The notes below the pieces were generated by a model that searched no databases, was not told the origin of the DNA, and saw only the letters and a list, made by a program, of their open reading frames with translations. A DNA stretch of 64,000 bases from the NCBI GenBank assembly GCA_002205965.3, contig NADL03000523.1, positions 310,001 to 374,000 of the forward strand. The letters are read 5' to 3'. Made by a program: the position numbers and the translations under genes. This DNA is from Kappaphycus alvarezii (lineage: Eukaryota; Rhodophyta; Florideophyceae; Gigartinales; Solieriaceae). Positions 12,013 to 22,740 of this stretch are shown piece after piece. Every line of letters starts with the position of its first letter. Position 1 is the stretch's first letter.

Positions 12013-13399
12013 TTATAGTGCTGTACAGTGCATAAACATAACGGTCAAGTTCTAGGCTGAACGGTAAAGTGCAGTAATAACTGTAAGCCTCTTTGCGAGT
12101 TTTCAGCTGTTAGAAAAAGGCAAAGAGGTGAAATTACACTAACATATAGTTTTTGTAGTCAGTAATATGCTAAACTTCGTAGTTCCAAGATTTTTCGTGC
12201 ATTTTTGCTTGTTAATGACACATACATGATAAAGAGAGTTTGTCCTTTCATTCATTACATTGGATTAGGAGGTGCGCACCACTGAGACTGACGATATTAA
12301 CTCTTCCATTCGGACCCGTACAAGCTCGCGACTTAATCCAGTTTCACCACAGTAAAAATCTTCTTGACTGCGTAGTCTGATTACTCTTCAAAGAACCAAT
12401 ATTATTATAGCTCAGTTGACGTATCCTTTTTGGATCATATTCGTATGGGGGGGCAAATATAGAGTGCTCATCAACTATTGTTAGCAAGTACCAGTTGCCA
12501 CCGACTGAATCAATATCAATGTTGCCTCTTGTATCAAAATTTAAGGCAAAAGAAAGATACTCGCTTGTTACTGTTACTTTTATGCTTGAACAAGTCCTCA
12601 CTACACTGAAAAAAACTAATTTCATCTCGCTTTGCGTGCTGGAAGGAACGTATGTGAACAAATTTTTCATCTCTTTCATCGAGAAGGCATGGAAGACCCT
12701 GAGATTCCATACTTTAGGGGACTGCTGTCTGACTCTGATGTGTGATTACATTCTGTCCATTGAAATTATTTCTGTTCTTTTAAATTTTTTTACTTTGTGA
12801 AGAAATGGGCACTCCATTACTGATTGTTTCCATTTCGAAAACAAACGCTTTAGAATCAAAGCGATCTCGACCGCTAAAGTTCAAAGAAATGACGCATTTA
12901 TCGGTTTTTTTAGAATATTCGATCCAGATTTAGGTCACTCGGAGACATAAACAGTTCATCTTAGCCTTTCTCACCATAATTGGGATTTATGCTTTCATGT
13001 CCTTATTCAAGAACAAACGATTTTCCGAGCGGAAAAGATAAACCAATTTTCTTGGCGGGTATAGCTCGAATTGATGGTATGCTCAGGGCTACGCTAGGTT
13101 TGACAGGGTTTTCAGACAAATCTATTACATTTAAGTCATTGTAATTGGTCCATTTCTCATTTAGTACACCCTTTGTGTTTGCTGAAACTAATGAGTCATC
13201 ATCTGGCCTGATGGAAATATCACAATATTTCTTTGATAGATCCCTGTCGCTAAGTGGAGTCATAGGTGACGTGCTGCCGATATCAAGAATCTTGTTCAGT
13301 AATGAGGATATTACTTTCCTACATCATCCAACTCGGCACACCCTTAAAATTTATATCCTTCTCCGTTAGCGTCTTGATGGCAGCATTGGAATGTTTTAA

Positions 13400-15290
13400 T
13401 TGCAGTACTTCAACTGACTAGATCAAAGTCCCTACTGCCAATGTATCAGCCAAGCCTGTCCCCATACTTGAAAGTTACTCTAAAGTCATTACATTATAAA
13501 TGACCACTGAGGTCATCTAGAAGTCTATAATACCCCTTTGAGAGCAATCCAGGCATCTTTGAAATTCTAGCTGCGGTCAGTTACAATAAGGATCATATTG
13601 ACTGCTCTTTCTGGACCACATTTGTCCGTAGAATTGTGTCTAGGTTTGTTGTTCTATAAAGAGATACTTTGATTTATTCTATTGGAACTCTGATCCGACA
13701 TTTTTATCAAAGTGTGAATATTCAGAACCTTTCTTGTGTACTCGAAGGATTTGAATCGAGCCGTTCTGACTCCGCGATGGAGGCGTTTGTTACTCAAGGA
13801 GTAACCGAGTGGTTTTGTGACAAGACATGTTGGTAATGTTTGCATTGAACAATATTCTGCATTTCCCTTGAATATTAGAATAGCGCGCGCCGGTTTTTAC
13901 TCTATCATTAATTCGACATTCTTAGTGTGTTTCCATGCTAACTAATGTACTAGAGCGTTGTCTACTTAAGAAGCGGTTTGTGTGAGTTATAAATAATAAA
14001 CAGTAGAGGAAGGAGCTTTTTCAACCTCTCACTGAGAATTTTCGAGCATCGAATCCCGACTCGCAGATGCGGTGGACTTGGAGTCAAAGTAAAAGCCCTA
14101 TTTGGCCAGCATATCATGATTTTTGCCTATAATCTATCTGAAATTACGTAGATGTTCACTCATTACAGCCACAATTATGGTACTGGCTTGCTGCTGGTGC
14201 TCGGTAAACGTCTCCTTGTTTCTCACCGACGCGAAACAACCCAGAAAATCTGTAATTACTTTTTCGTTAATGCACTCTCGGAAGCGATTTCTTAACAAAG
14301 AGTAGTCGTCCTTGCCAGCGAGTGAGAGAATAGCTCGCTTTTTTTGATTGTAAATGATAAAGAAACAAGGGGCATTACTTGAAATTCTAGAGGGAAAAAT
14401 AAAGAATAGGGTCAGAGAGTTCTAAGTCTTAAATGTAGGCTCATTGCTTTTAACCATTTTGTCACCACTTTTCAATTTCAGGGCTATCTTAGAGGCTCAT
14501 ATACATTAAACATATAGCATCATCACTGAGGCTAGTTGTTACGCGTCTGTCTCTCTTCATGTACAGCAGGAGGCACTATGTGTTTTTAAGAGGAGATCCG
14601 TTAATGCTTCTGAGCTCTGCCAAGAGATATTCTCGACCTTAAGTTCTCTCAAGAACTCCATCTTCCAGTAAAACCCTAGATTTCAAGACACCATCTATAA
14701 AGATAGGCCTCATGTCGACGTACGATATTACTGCAGCCGCTTTTATCACCTCTTGCGCCGCATCTGATACCCTGGGCCGCTCAATAATACTGACTCAGTA
14801 CAAATGTTGAACACATATGCATTAGACTCTTGCAGAGTGTAGTGTGCTTTTTTGCGCCATCGAAGATAGTTTACTTCGGCAAATTTTGCTCCACCAACCC
14901 ATTCCCTCAAAGTAAAATGATGAATGACACTTGCAAAGCGGGATAAGAAGTTCTAACCACTGGCGAAAGCATAAGACAGTCATTTTTCTTTTTGATGGCC
15001 CCCCTTACGGTAAAAGATGGGTAAAATGCTCTCTAAGCCCGGGGCTTAAGAAGCAAATTGCTTCAAAAGCTTTCTCCGCCTTGTTCCAAAACTAATTCTA
15101 GATGCACACCTCTTCCCTCAGCAATATGCTCCTCAGGAGCAACTGTCCAGAAACTTTGGTTACTTTCGGAGGCTACTGATAGAGATGAATTACAGGAGAA
15201 AGATATATTAATAACTAAACATCCCAAGACAGCGTTGTGTCGCAATCACTGAAGTTGGATCGGGCCTCTATGGTGGCGCGGATCAGCTGA
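13400..15290. other. Unassigned retroelement debris
   Basis: Short frames only. On the minus strand near 14790-14640 a segment reading RPIFIDG followed by RVLL resembles an LTR-element aspartic protease neighbourhood, which is weak support for a gypsy piece. A minus-strand stretch at about 14300-14120 is possibly copia Gag-like. Neither is firm. Confidence 0.3.
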
Positions 15291-16180
15291 TCTGGTTCAA
15301 CATATTTGGCGTATTCCATCACAAGCCGCCCACACATCTCGGCGAAGTAGCGTTCATTTACATCAAAGGATCAGCCATCGATGAAATTTGCTATATATAT
15401 TGGTCTTGATAGCCAGAGATACTTGCGGCCTTCTATACATGGTCTTTTTCTTCATTTAAACATTAAAGTATGTATATAGAAACTTTTAAAAGTCTTTATT
15501 CTTGCTTTTGGCTAAATATGTATGAGCATAATAAGCATCCATCCCTGCAGGTGAAAATATCAAACTGAATTTTGACCTGTTACTTTGCGACTCGAATGCC
15601 ACTGATTCAACAACTTTCAAGGGGTAACAAATAATAGGAAAAATCGATGACGATGGAATTCTCAGAACCAATTATCCTAGGAAGGGGGTTCGGCAAGCGA
15701 TAAGAGGTCTACCGAAGAATTTTTGTTGGAATGATAAGAAAATAATAAGGAAGAATGGCAAATGAATATAGGTGATTACATAAAAACCAAAGTATACCAC
15801 CTATGCTAGGGGCGTTTTGTTAGGGAAACGATTTTTTAGGGCAGGAAGTGAGCCCCATATTCTCTTCTAATTGGTTCTGCAATTGAAATTTCCCCCGACT
15901 TGATTTCTTTCTCCTATACGAAGCGGATTAGCAAATTTATACAGAAATTTCGGGTAAGCGTAAAGTCTCAAAAACCCCACACTACATACCATAAAGGTAA
16001 TCTCGTATTAAAACTAGATACTATCAGGACAAATATCTAGATTTACCACTGAATAATTTCGTTCTCGAGATAAGAGCCAATAAAGTCCTCCAAAACATAT
16101 ATACCTACCATACATTTCCTAAAATCCTGTCAAATGGGCCAAAATGATAGATGAAATCTTAGGATATATCAAATCCTTCC
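15290..16180. other. No recognisable gene
   Basis: AT-rich sequence with short, unconvincing ORFs (61 codons at most). No repeat partner elsewhere in the window was noticed. Confidence 0.4.
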
Positions 16181-16186
16181 AAATCC

Positions 16187-16445
16187 TTGTCAAAATCCTC
16201 AACCTCCGCTTCATCCTCAACAGAAGAGTCTCAGATTAATGTTACACTCTCACTCTCCCCGTTGTCTTTCACAGCAATTCCCCTACGGTTGTGTACCGGT
16301 AGCACGTATGGATCCACCAAATTCTTTCCATCTTTCGATCCCTCCATCTTCACCTCAGAATCCTCAGGGACCTCTTTCTACATTCCCTCCTACTCCTGAT
16401 CTGCCTCCACGAAAAAGTGGACGGCCCCTTGGCCATCAAACCTAG
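16187..16445 (+). mobile_element. Possible copia fossil, proline-rich linker between integrase and RT
   Basis: Two overlapping frames are rich in Ser and Pro. The second ends PPTPDLPPRKSGRPLGHQ, the type of proline-rich stretch followed by a basic R-K-S-G-R phrase that lies between integrase and RT in many Ty1/copia elements. No adjoining integrase or RT was recognised, so this is a tentative fragment. Confidence 0.35.
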
Positions 16446-17260
16446 GTCACTGATGGGATCACAAGCTATAAATGACTCGGGGATGGTGAGAGATGAACGA
16501 AGGTTGGTCATATTAGGGACAAAGTGGGTGATATTATGGAATGGTTAATAGCAGTAGCATTGCTTCAAAGACGGTTACATAGAACTTTACAAAGGGTTAT
16601 ACTTTCGAAAAATTTCACGGCCCCAAAAGAAACAAAAAATGCGAGGCAAGGTTGCGGCTTTAAATGTGCATGTTTTCGGACAACAATAAAAAATCCTCTT
16701 GGCAAAATATTTGACTTGACTTTGGATGGCGAAGGGGATCACGAGTTGAAACTGTTCTTTTCGATAAGAACCAAATCTTAAAACGAAAATAGGACATGGA
16801 GTTGTACAATAAATTTGGATTCATAACAGAAATGGTATGCAGGATTTACTCGTTTTAAAGAAAAAGTACATCGATATTTCTCAAGAAGGGGAGATTAAGG
16901 GTGGATCTCGGGATGAACATAACAGTATTTTACGCACAGGAATAGTTTTGTATTAACAAATCCTACCCTACGAGATGGCATTTCTCTCACCAGCTTGACT
17001 TGGAGCTACTGTTCTGGAAACATGTCAGCATCAGGTAAACCCCCGGCTAGTTTCCACTCTGGGCTCTCGCCACCTCCTCAAATTTCGAGGGGTCTTTTAC
17101 TTTGCAAAATGTAGCTACCATGCATATTGGGGTGCGAGCAAGTATAACCATGACAATTGACTACCACATGATGCAACTAAGGTGCTAATTGAGGCGAAAA
17201 GAGATCGTGGCTATAGTAGTAAAATGCATCCGCACCATTGAAATAGTGAGGTCCTCGACC
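16446..17260. other. No recognisable gene
   Basis: One open stretch of 85 codons (16524-16781, plus) has a plausible amino-acid mix but no recognised motif. It may continue the retroelement debris to its left. Confidence 0.35.
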
Positions 17261-17269
17261 AGGAAGCCA

Positions 17270-17960
17270 GTAATGGAGGAGGGTGCAAGGGAAACCCAAG
17301 TAAAATGGGGATGAATTTGAAATCCAGAAAGTCAGATTAGGAAAGAAAGCAGCGCGACACTTGGAATTTCATATCCGTGGGTTTGTCTCAGTGGGCTACT
17401 TCAGCAGCCCAGCAGCGGATAGCATTGTATTAACACAAATGGCAGCTTTGCACGGCAAGAAAACGGAGATAATACAGAAAACAGGGTGAGACTTTTAGAC
17501 GATTGTGACCGCACCGGTGAGCGCGGACGTCAGCGAGAATAAGCGCGGAGTCAGGCATGAAAAGATACATCTAAAACTGGCAATCGGGTCCTGCCGGGCA
17601 GAAAACGTTGAGTCTAGGGCATTGCGGAGCGATTTGTGACGGTGAACACTGAAATGAATCAGGCAGAAGATAGTCGCGTGATCACGGAGATATTCGATGC
17701 CGTGATAACAATCGTGGCACATGCGAGGGAACGGGCCTCTAATTAATGGGAGACCAAGGTGGCGAGAATATATTATGATGTAGCGAGTAATCGACATTTG
17801 GGGGGCAGTGAAGAGGAATGTGAGGATGAATGCGGCAACCTGACTGAGGAGTAGGTGATGCCCCGTATTCGTTGCGGGATTTCATCAGAAATATTGTGAA
17901 CTGGCCTGGTCTAAGGTGTCGAGGAGTCGCCCTGTTAGAGGGCCTTATCTGCAACTTTAT
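17270..17960 (-). mobile_element. LINE remnant D, C-terminal zinc knuckle and nuclease-like region
   Basis: Minus strand. An upstream segment (17954-17739) corresponds to the variable post-RT part. It is followed by CHDC and then DHATIFC and FSVHRHKSLRNAL, which match the family's C-x2-C, HAL-x-C and RHN-x-LR pattern. The nuclease part beyond it is recognisable only in outline and decays toward 17270. No RT is attached, so this is another 3' fragment on the same strand as A, B, C and E. Confidence 0.55.
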
Positions 17961-18650
17961 GCTTCATCCAATGCAGTCTTTTTTGGATTTGAGGTAGTTT
18001 TTATGGTAAAAACTATAGGTTAGAGGGAGGATTCATGTCAATAGTGGTCTTTGCAAGTGATTTGAACACAGCAAAGGCGGAAAAGTGACTGCAATTGGTG
18101 AGCGAGAAAATAATAGTCGCCGAAAACGCGTCTACAAAGGACGACAGAGGCCAAAAGTGTGATTCTGTAACGCTTATGGGCGCTTCGGGCATCCACGATG
18201 CTTTTGCCCCTGTACTATAAAAAGATAAGCTGATTCATGGTCATCAACGTAGTGGTTATTGGACATGCAGACATGTTCGCACGGTTTTTAAATGAAGAAA
18301 ATTATATTTCCGGGAAACTTTTGGGTGTCTTATTTTTGAAATGTATGTTCTATATATTCTGAAGTTTTCCAGACAACCAAAATCGACTCAAAAGGGAATG
18401 ATTCCGAAGTAAAAAGGTTTATCCCATTGAGTGGCGCGCATGCGCAATATAAGATTCTACTTCGTCGGGAGCAAATAATTGGTGATGGCAGTCAGAGAAT
18501 ATAAATGAAGGACTGAAGTGGCAGGCCGATACACAGATCCCGTGTATGTAATCCTGGTTGTTGATGGATAAATGTTCCTGTTTCACAACTCCTTGATTAT
18601 TTTATCGGTATAACCACCCTACCAGTCATCTTTTTCAAAATCAAATTCTG
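17961..18650. other. Repeat-derived spacer with one LINE module
   Basis: No gene. A plus-strand copy of the LINE-linked module is at 18361-18396. The surrounding sequence may be the 5' edge of a plus-strand LINE copy that is otherwise lost. Confidence 0.4.
18361..18396 (+). repeat. LINE-linked short module, copy 3
   Basis: GTTTTCCAGACAACC followed by AATCGACTCAAAAGGG, nearly identical to the core at 61020-61053. Confidence 0.6.
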
Positions 18651-19501
18651 CACTTATGAATCAAAATTCACTGTACCATTCCAATTTAAATTTTATCATT
18701 GATGATTTTGGTCCTCTTTTTTCAAAGGAGAAATCTTTGGACTCTTGATCATATTCTTTGTCCTAATTCATTTGCAATAGTTAACCAAACAGATTTTTTA
18801 CCTCGATTTTTTTCACCGAGGCATTGAAAATTTACCGAGACATACCCCTATTTAGAGTGCCATAAAATCATCGCAGAAGCATTGTCCCCACCATCACAGA
18901 ACACATCAGCTCACACGCATGACCCCTCAGTTTTCATCAATATGACCCACATCCGCTCGTCTCACATCAGCGAAAAATCAAGTAGATCCCTTCTTTTCAT
19001 CAGCGGCCCAGCTTTAATGAATAATGGGCAAGCGGATTACTATGAGTACTTCAGAACGATGGAGTGGGAGCTTGTTCGGGAATGAATTCGTCCGCAATTC
19101 TTAGAGGAGGCGGTGGAGGCAGGAGAGTGTGAGGACCCAGAAGAAAGTGATGTAGAGGAGGAGGGATATGAAGATGAGAAGGAATTTATATCCTCTTGGG
19201 AGCCGATAGGGTACAGCCATGGCCTGGAAGGCAGGGGAAAGAGTCAGGGCATAATCGTAATCTCAAACTCTTCGCATACGGTTTGAGAGAAAGCTGAGGT
19301 GCTCGACATAAGTTTGGAGTATTTTTATATGCCAGATGGGTCCATCTATCATTCTGGGCCTTTCGAGATAATGTTTAGGAATTCTGTTGAAATCATTGAT
19401 AGTTTTCAGGATATTTTTTGGTTCTTGCGATGATGATAGTGGTTGTGAGGAATATAAATAGATATTTATTTTGAAATATCTTATGGTTTAGTCTTTGCCT
19501 A
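18650..19501 (+). mobile_element. Ty3/gypsy fossil copy ii: 3' tail and left part of LTR
   Basis: Aligns with copies i and iii. It contains the acidic tail, a segment like IYHSGPF just before the LTR, and the start of the LTR (ATAGATATTTATT at about 19458). At 19501 the LTR stops and a LINE-type end begins. The rest of the same LTR resumes at 29143, so copy ii was interrupted by a later 9.6-kb insertion. Broken, with several breaks. Confidence 0.6.
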
Positions 19502-19562
19502 GTGATTTGGCGAATTTCAGAATTTGAAGTGCAGAACAGTACAGTGCAAAATACAAAAAACG

Positions 19563-19596
19563 GCACAGCACAGCACAGCCAAGTACTGTGCTGTCA
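19563..19596. repeat. CAGCACAG/CTGTGCTG hairpin in LINE family 2 5' region
   Basis: Tandem GCACA words followed by their complement (CAGCACAG ... CTGTGCTG, about 7-bp loop). Similar TACAGTAC words occur at the matching place in the minus-strand copy (29050-29110). Confidence 0.6.
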
Positions 19597-21904
19597 AGTA
19601 CGATGCTGTAGGTCTTTGTCATGCTGTGCAATCCTGCCTGATGCTATAAGGAACCTCTCTTTTAGTAAAAGTCTGAAAAACCTTACAGTAACAATAAAAG
19701 AATCTACCCAATTGGCGTTTTAGGCCTCAAATTGTCGAAACTGGACACCTCAAACAATTTTGAACTGTGCAATTCTGGCTGAAAATATGCATAAAATGGG
19801 AGATTATTGCTGTCCGGTACCTTCACCTACTGGATAGTACTTTACCATGAACAGCTGCGCGGACACCAGAGACCACTCACTGCGATTTCCAACGAATCCA
19901 CCTACTACATACTGCCATCCTCCGCCAATTACTCCGGGGAGGGAGGGCTATGTGGAGATACTACACTCGGCAACACAAAGAACTATAAGATCACATACGC
20001 CAACTCAACAGTAGTTAATGAAGTAAACTACGGACAGAAGCCCTCCACAGTCACCTGAATAGCCAGGAACGCACTGTTCTTCATCAACCTCACTCCGAAA
20101 ATCTAAAACATGACCCATTGCTACGGAGGGCACAGCGCCTCGCTTTTGATCCTCAATACAGCCCTGCAATGCGCACCCTGTATCATTCACGCACAGCCAA
20201 TGCTAGGGAATCCACGGTAGTTGCCCATCACCACGCCTTCCACCCCGCTCCATCAAAAAAAGGTGACGCCCAATACGGCCGCAGACCTTCTCCTGCCAAT
20301 GTACTTCACGGACTATGCTGTCTTCGAACTGTTCGCCACCTCAACCTAACCTCTGACCCGGGCCCGGATAGGATGCACTCGGGCCTCGTTCATCTAAAAG
20401 ATATTCTCGCTCATACGACTTTGGTGCCCCCGGGTAGGCTCATGGGTATTTCGGCACTATCTGGTGTGTTTAGGAGACTCGCGCAAGGAGACCTCCCTTA
20501 ATACAACACCAGTCCCTATCCTACACCACCTTGATTACCACCCAACTGTGACCGGATAAAATCCGCCCGATTGTAATTGGGACAGTACTCAGCTGGCCAG
20601 TCATCAAGTTCCTTTTACACCTGGCGCTTGACGACACCTGGGAATAATTCGGTCTCCTCCAACTAGTCAACTTAATTCCCCATGGGTTTGAAGCTGTTTT
20701 TCACGGCGTCCGACAGGTATATGGAGAGCTGCGCCCGAATGGCCTTTATTATCTCCTCTCAATCGATACCTAGAACGAATTCAATTGGTCCCCCTGTCAG
20801 AGAGTGATCTAAATGCCGCCATCAGCAGTCTCTTCCCTGCCTTGCTTTATATATCTGTTATACGCCCGCAGGACGCAGATGCTCATGTCGCCTGCAAGCC
20901 CGACCCCCGACATTCCCATGGAAGACGGGATGCAACAAGGGGAACCAGCCAGGATGCTGATGGTCGCCGTTTTTGTGCACCCCAGTACCCGATATAACAA
21001 AGCGCGAACATATCTTGGGTATCAACTTTAGTGATGAAATTGATACACCCTTCTAGACACAAATGACTGGCTCCCAAAGGCCATTGAAATTATTGACTCC
21101 CGTGGTCCTCAACATGTTCATTTGTTTGACTCTCAGAGAGCAGTCATTTTCTGCCCTTGACCTCCTACTGACACCACCACGTCTATTTCACACCGTTTCC
21201 TCCTGAAAACCCTCTTTCAACCGGGCATTTCTCTACTCGGTGTCTCTATCAGGTCCCTTTCCTTCATCAGAACTTTATCGATGAAAACATTTACAGATGC
21301 AATAAATCGCTGGCCCTCATCGGCCGGGTCGGAAGTACGCGCACCTGTTCCCACCTACTCGCATATGTTTCTCGACATGTCAGCTCCAACACCTAATTAT
21401 GCTGACACCGCCGGGAGTAACCACTGCCCCCTACTCACGATTTGACTCTAGCCAAATTGAGTTCTACGCTCAGTTCAACGACTTCCCTGTGATTGACCAA
21501 GCTCACCAGCAGGTGGTACTCCCCTTTCGCTTGGGAGGTCATTTCTTTACCCCTCTTGCACCGCTCAATTTTGCTTCGCACTCGACCAGCATCATTGACT
21601 CCCACTCCCTCTATTTTCTCGTCGACCTCACCTCAAACGTGTTGGCCAGGTCGCGCGCACTCCAGATAGCCGAAGCTCATGCCAGCCTATGGAAATTTTT
21701 CCGACCCTTGCATTACGGTTTGGCCTACCAATAATGGGGTCCTCATCCAGACCTTCACGTTTCCTTTCTTGCCTCTATCCCCATATTATATACATAACAT
21801 TATATAACCCTCAGACAGAGTCAGCTTCTGCATCTTACTGGGAAGATGATATTTGGATCCATGTCCTAATTACCTCAAAACACCCGATGGCCGCGGTTCG
21901 GCGA

Positions 21905-22345
21905 AGAATTCGCCGTCATGCTCTCTTCTGCCGTTTGCTGCACACGGCAGCTCCTCACTTTCGCCCCCATGTAGCCCTCTCCAGTGTGATCAGCAGCCCT
22001 TTACTTTAGCTCACATGACGGCCTCTTTCGCTCACTCAGCAAGAATTTTGACTTTGACTTTTGTCTCCATAGCGCTACCTCCCGCGCAATCAGCAGTACC
22101 TCAGTCCCGCCCCTATGACGCCACCTTATGTGCACTCAGCAATTCCTTACCTTTGCCCCCATGGTTCGCCCTTCCCCGCATTCAAAAGTCTTTCACATTT
22201 GCTTCCATGTCGTCGCTGTCCACGCATCCAGCAGTCCCTCAGTTTCGCTTCCATGTCGCCCTGTTTACTGCACTCAGAAATCACTCTATTCTACTCCCTC
22301 ATCGGTGCCTTCCTTTCACACCCCCAGTTTTCTCCCCCATGTATC
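21905..22345 (+). repeat. Degenerate ~46-bp tandem repeat in LINE family 2 3' region
   Basis: Roughly nine units share the pattern CCCATGTCGCCC, a GCACTCAGCAGT-like word and TTTCGC, with unit length about 45-50 bp. It produces overlapping open frames in all three plus frames (for example 22115-22606), which are a repeat artefact. The minus-strand partner copy carries the same array at about 28270-28500. Confidence 0.6.
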
Positions 22346-22740
22346 TTTTCTAGCAGCTCTACACCCAATTTCATGATGTTCCATTTCTTTGTCAGCTGCA
22401 GGGAAAACTACCGATTTCCTAACGCTCGCCTAATCCTGAAGGAAATCCTCTCTCCAATTCTGCGAGCAGGAGTTGGCGTCGGAAAGCACAAGAGAACTGC
22501 GTCTAAATGTATCTATTCAACCCATGGCCTACTGAAATGGTACAGACGAGAAGGGCCGTATATCTCTGAAAATGCATCATCCCTATCGTATACTTCGTAC
22601 CACTGAATTTCTAGCTTGTACACAAATCGGTCAATATTTTTGGGGATTGTGGACCCTTTTGACCCGATATGGCACTTTATCTGTATATTATTGCCCAAGA
22701 ACGGCAACGAGCTGGTTCGCTCTGTAATTCAAATCTTGAT

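Larger units (their letters stand above)
9640..13400 (-). mobile_element. Ty1/copia fossil 1 (minus strand)
   Basis: Copia-order parts read on the minus strand. A protease-like region lies at 13263-13003, where MTPLSD is the sort of phrase that follows the active-site aspartate. An integrase core is at 12679-12344 (VDSVGGNWYLLTIVDEH, close to the family's Y-L-L-T-I-V-D-E signature). RT and RNase H traces lie between about 11.1 and 9.7 kb, including a segment like the family's Y-n-x-x-x-G-S-x-I-H-L-x-x-x-R-P-D stretch near 10.2 kb. A purine-rich tract and a hairpin interrupt the middle. Heavily broken and old; no convincing LTR pair was found. Confidence 0.6.
19502..22740 (+). mobile_element. 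LINE family 2, plus-strand copy with RT
   Basis: Starts with TGATTTGGCGAATTTCAG and a short region of CAGCACAG and TACTGTGCTG words, then an untranslated or N-terminal part to about 20060. The RT-like region (20118-21400) shows GPDRMHSGLVHLKDIL, then a region matching the family's R-P-I-A-I-G, then GMQQGEPA at about 20930-20955 (Q-Q-G-D-P-type). Next comes RLGGHFFTPLAPLNFA (21520-21570), typical of the segment after RT in this LINE group. A YxDD motif and the C-terminal knuckle and nuclease were not found, so the copy is internally deleted. The 3' part is a ~46-bp tandem repeat followed by a unique tail to about 22740. Frames change several times. Confidence 0.6.

Noticed and set aside
13700-13860. 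tRNA-like stretch with a GATTCAAATCC T-loop-like word on the minus strand
   Set aside because: No acceptor stem or proper A box and B box spacing could be built.
14040-14080. tRNA-like TCGAATCCCG word
   Set aside because: No matching D arm, anticodon arm or acceptor stem in the preceding 80 bp.
16446-16781. 85-codon ORF at 16524-16781 as a gene
   Set aside because: No motif, adjacent to retroelement debris, and short enough to arise by chance.
22115-22606. 163-codon ORF and two overlapping frames
   Set aside because: All three plus frames are open because of the ~46-bp tandem array; the same array is open in the minus-strand copy.
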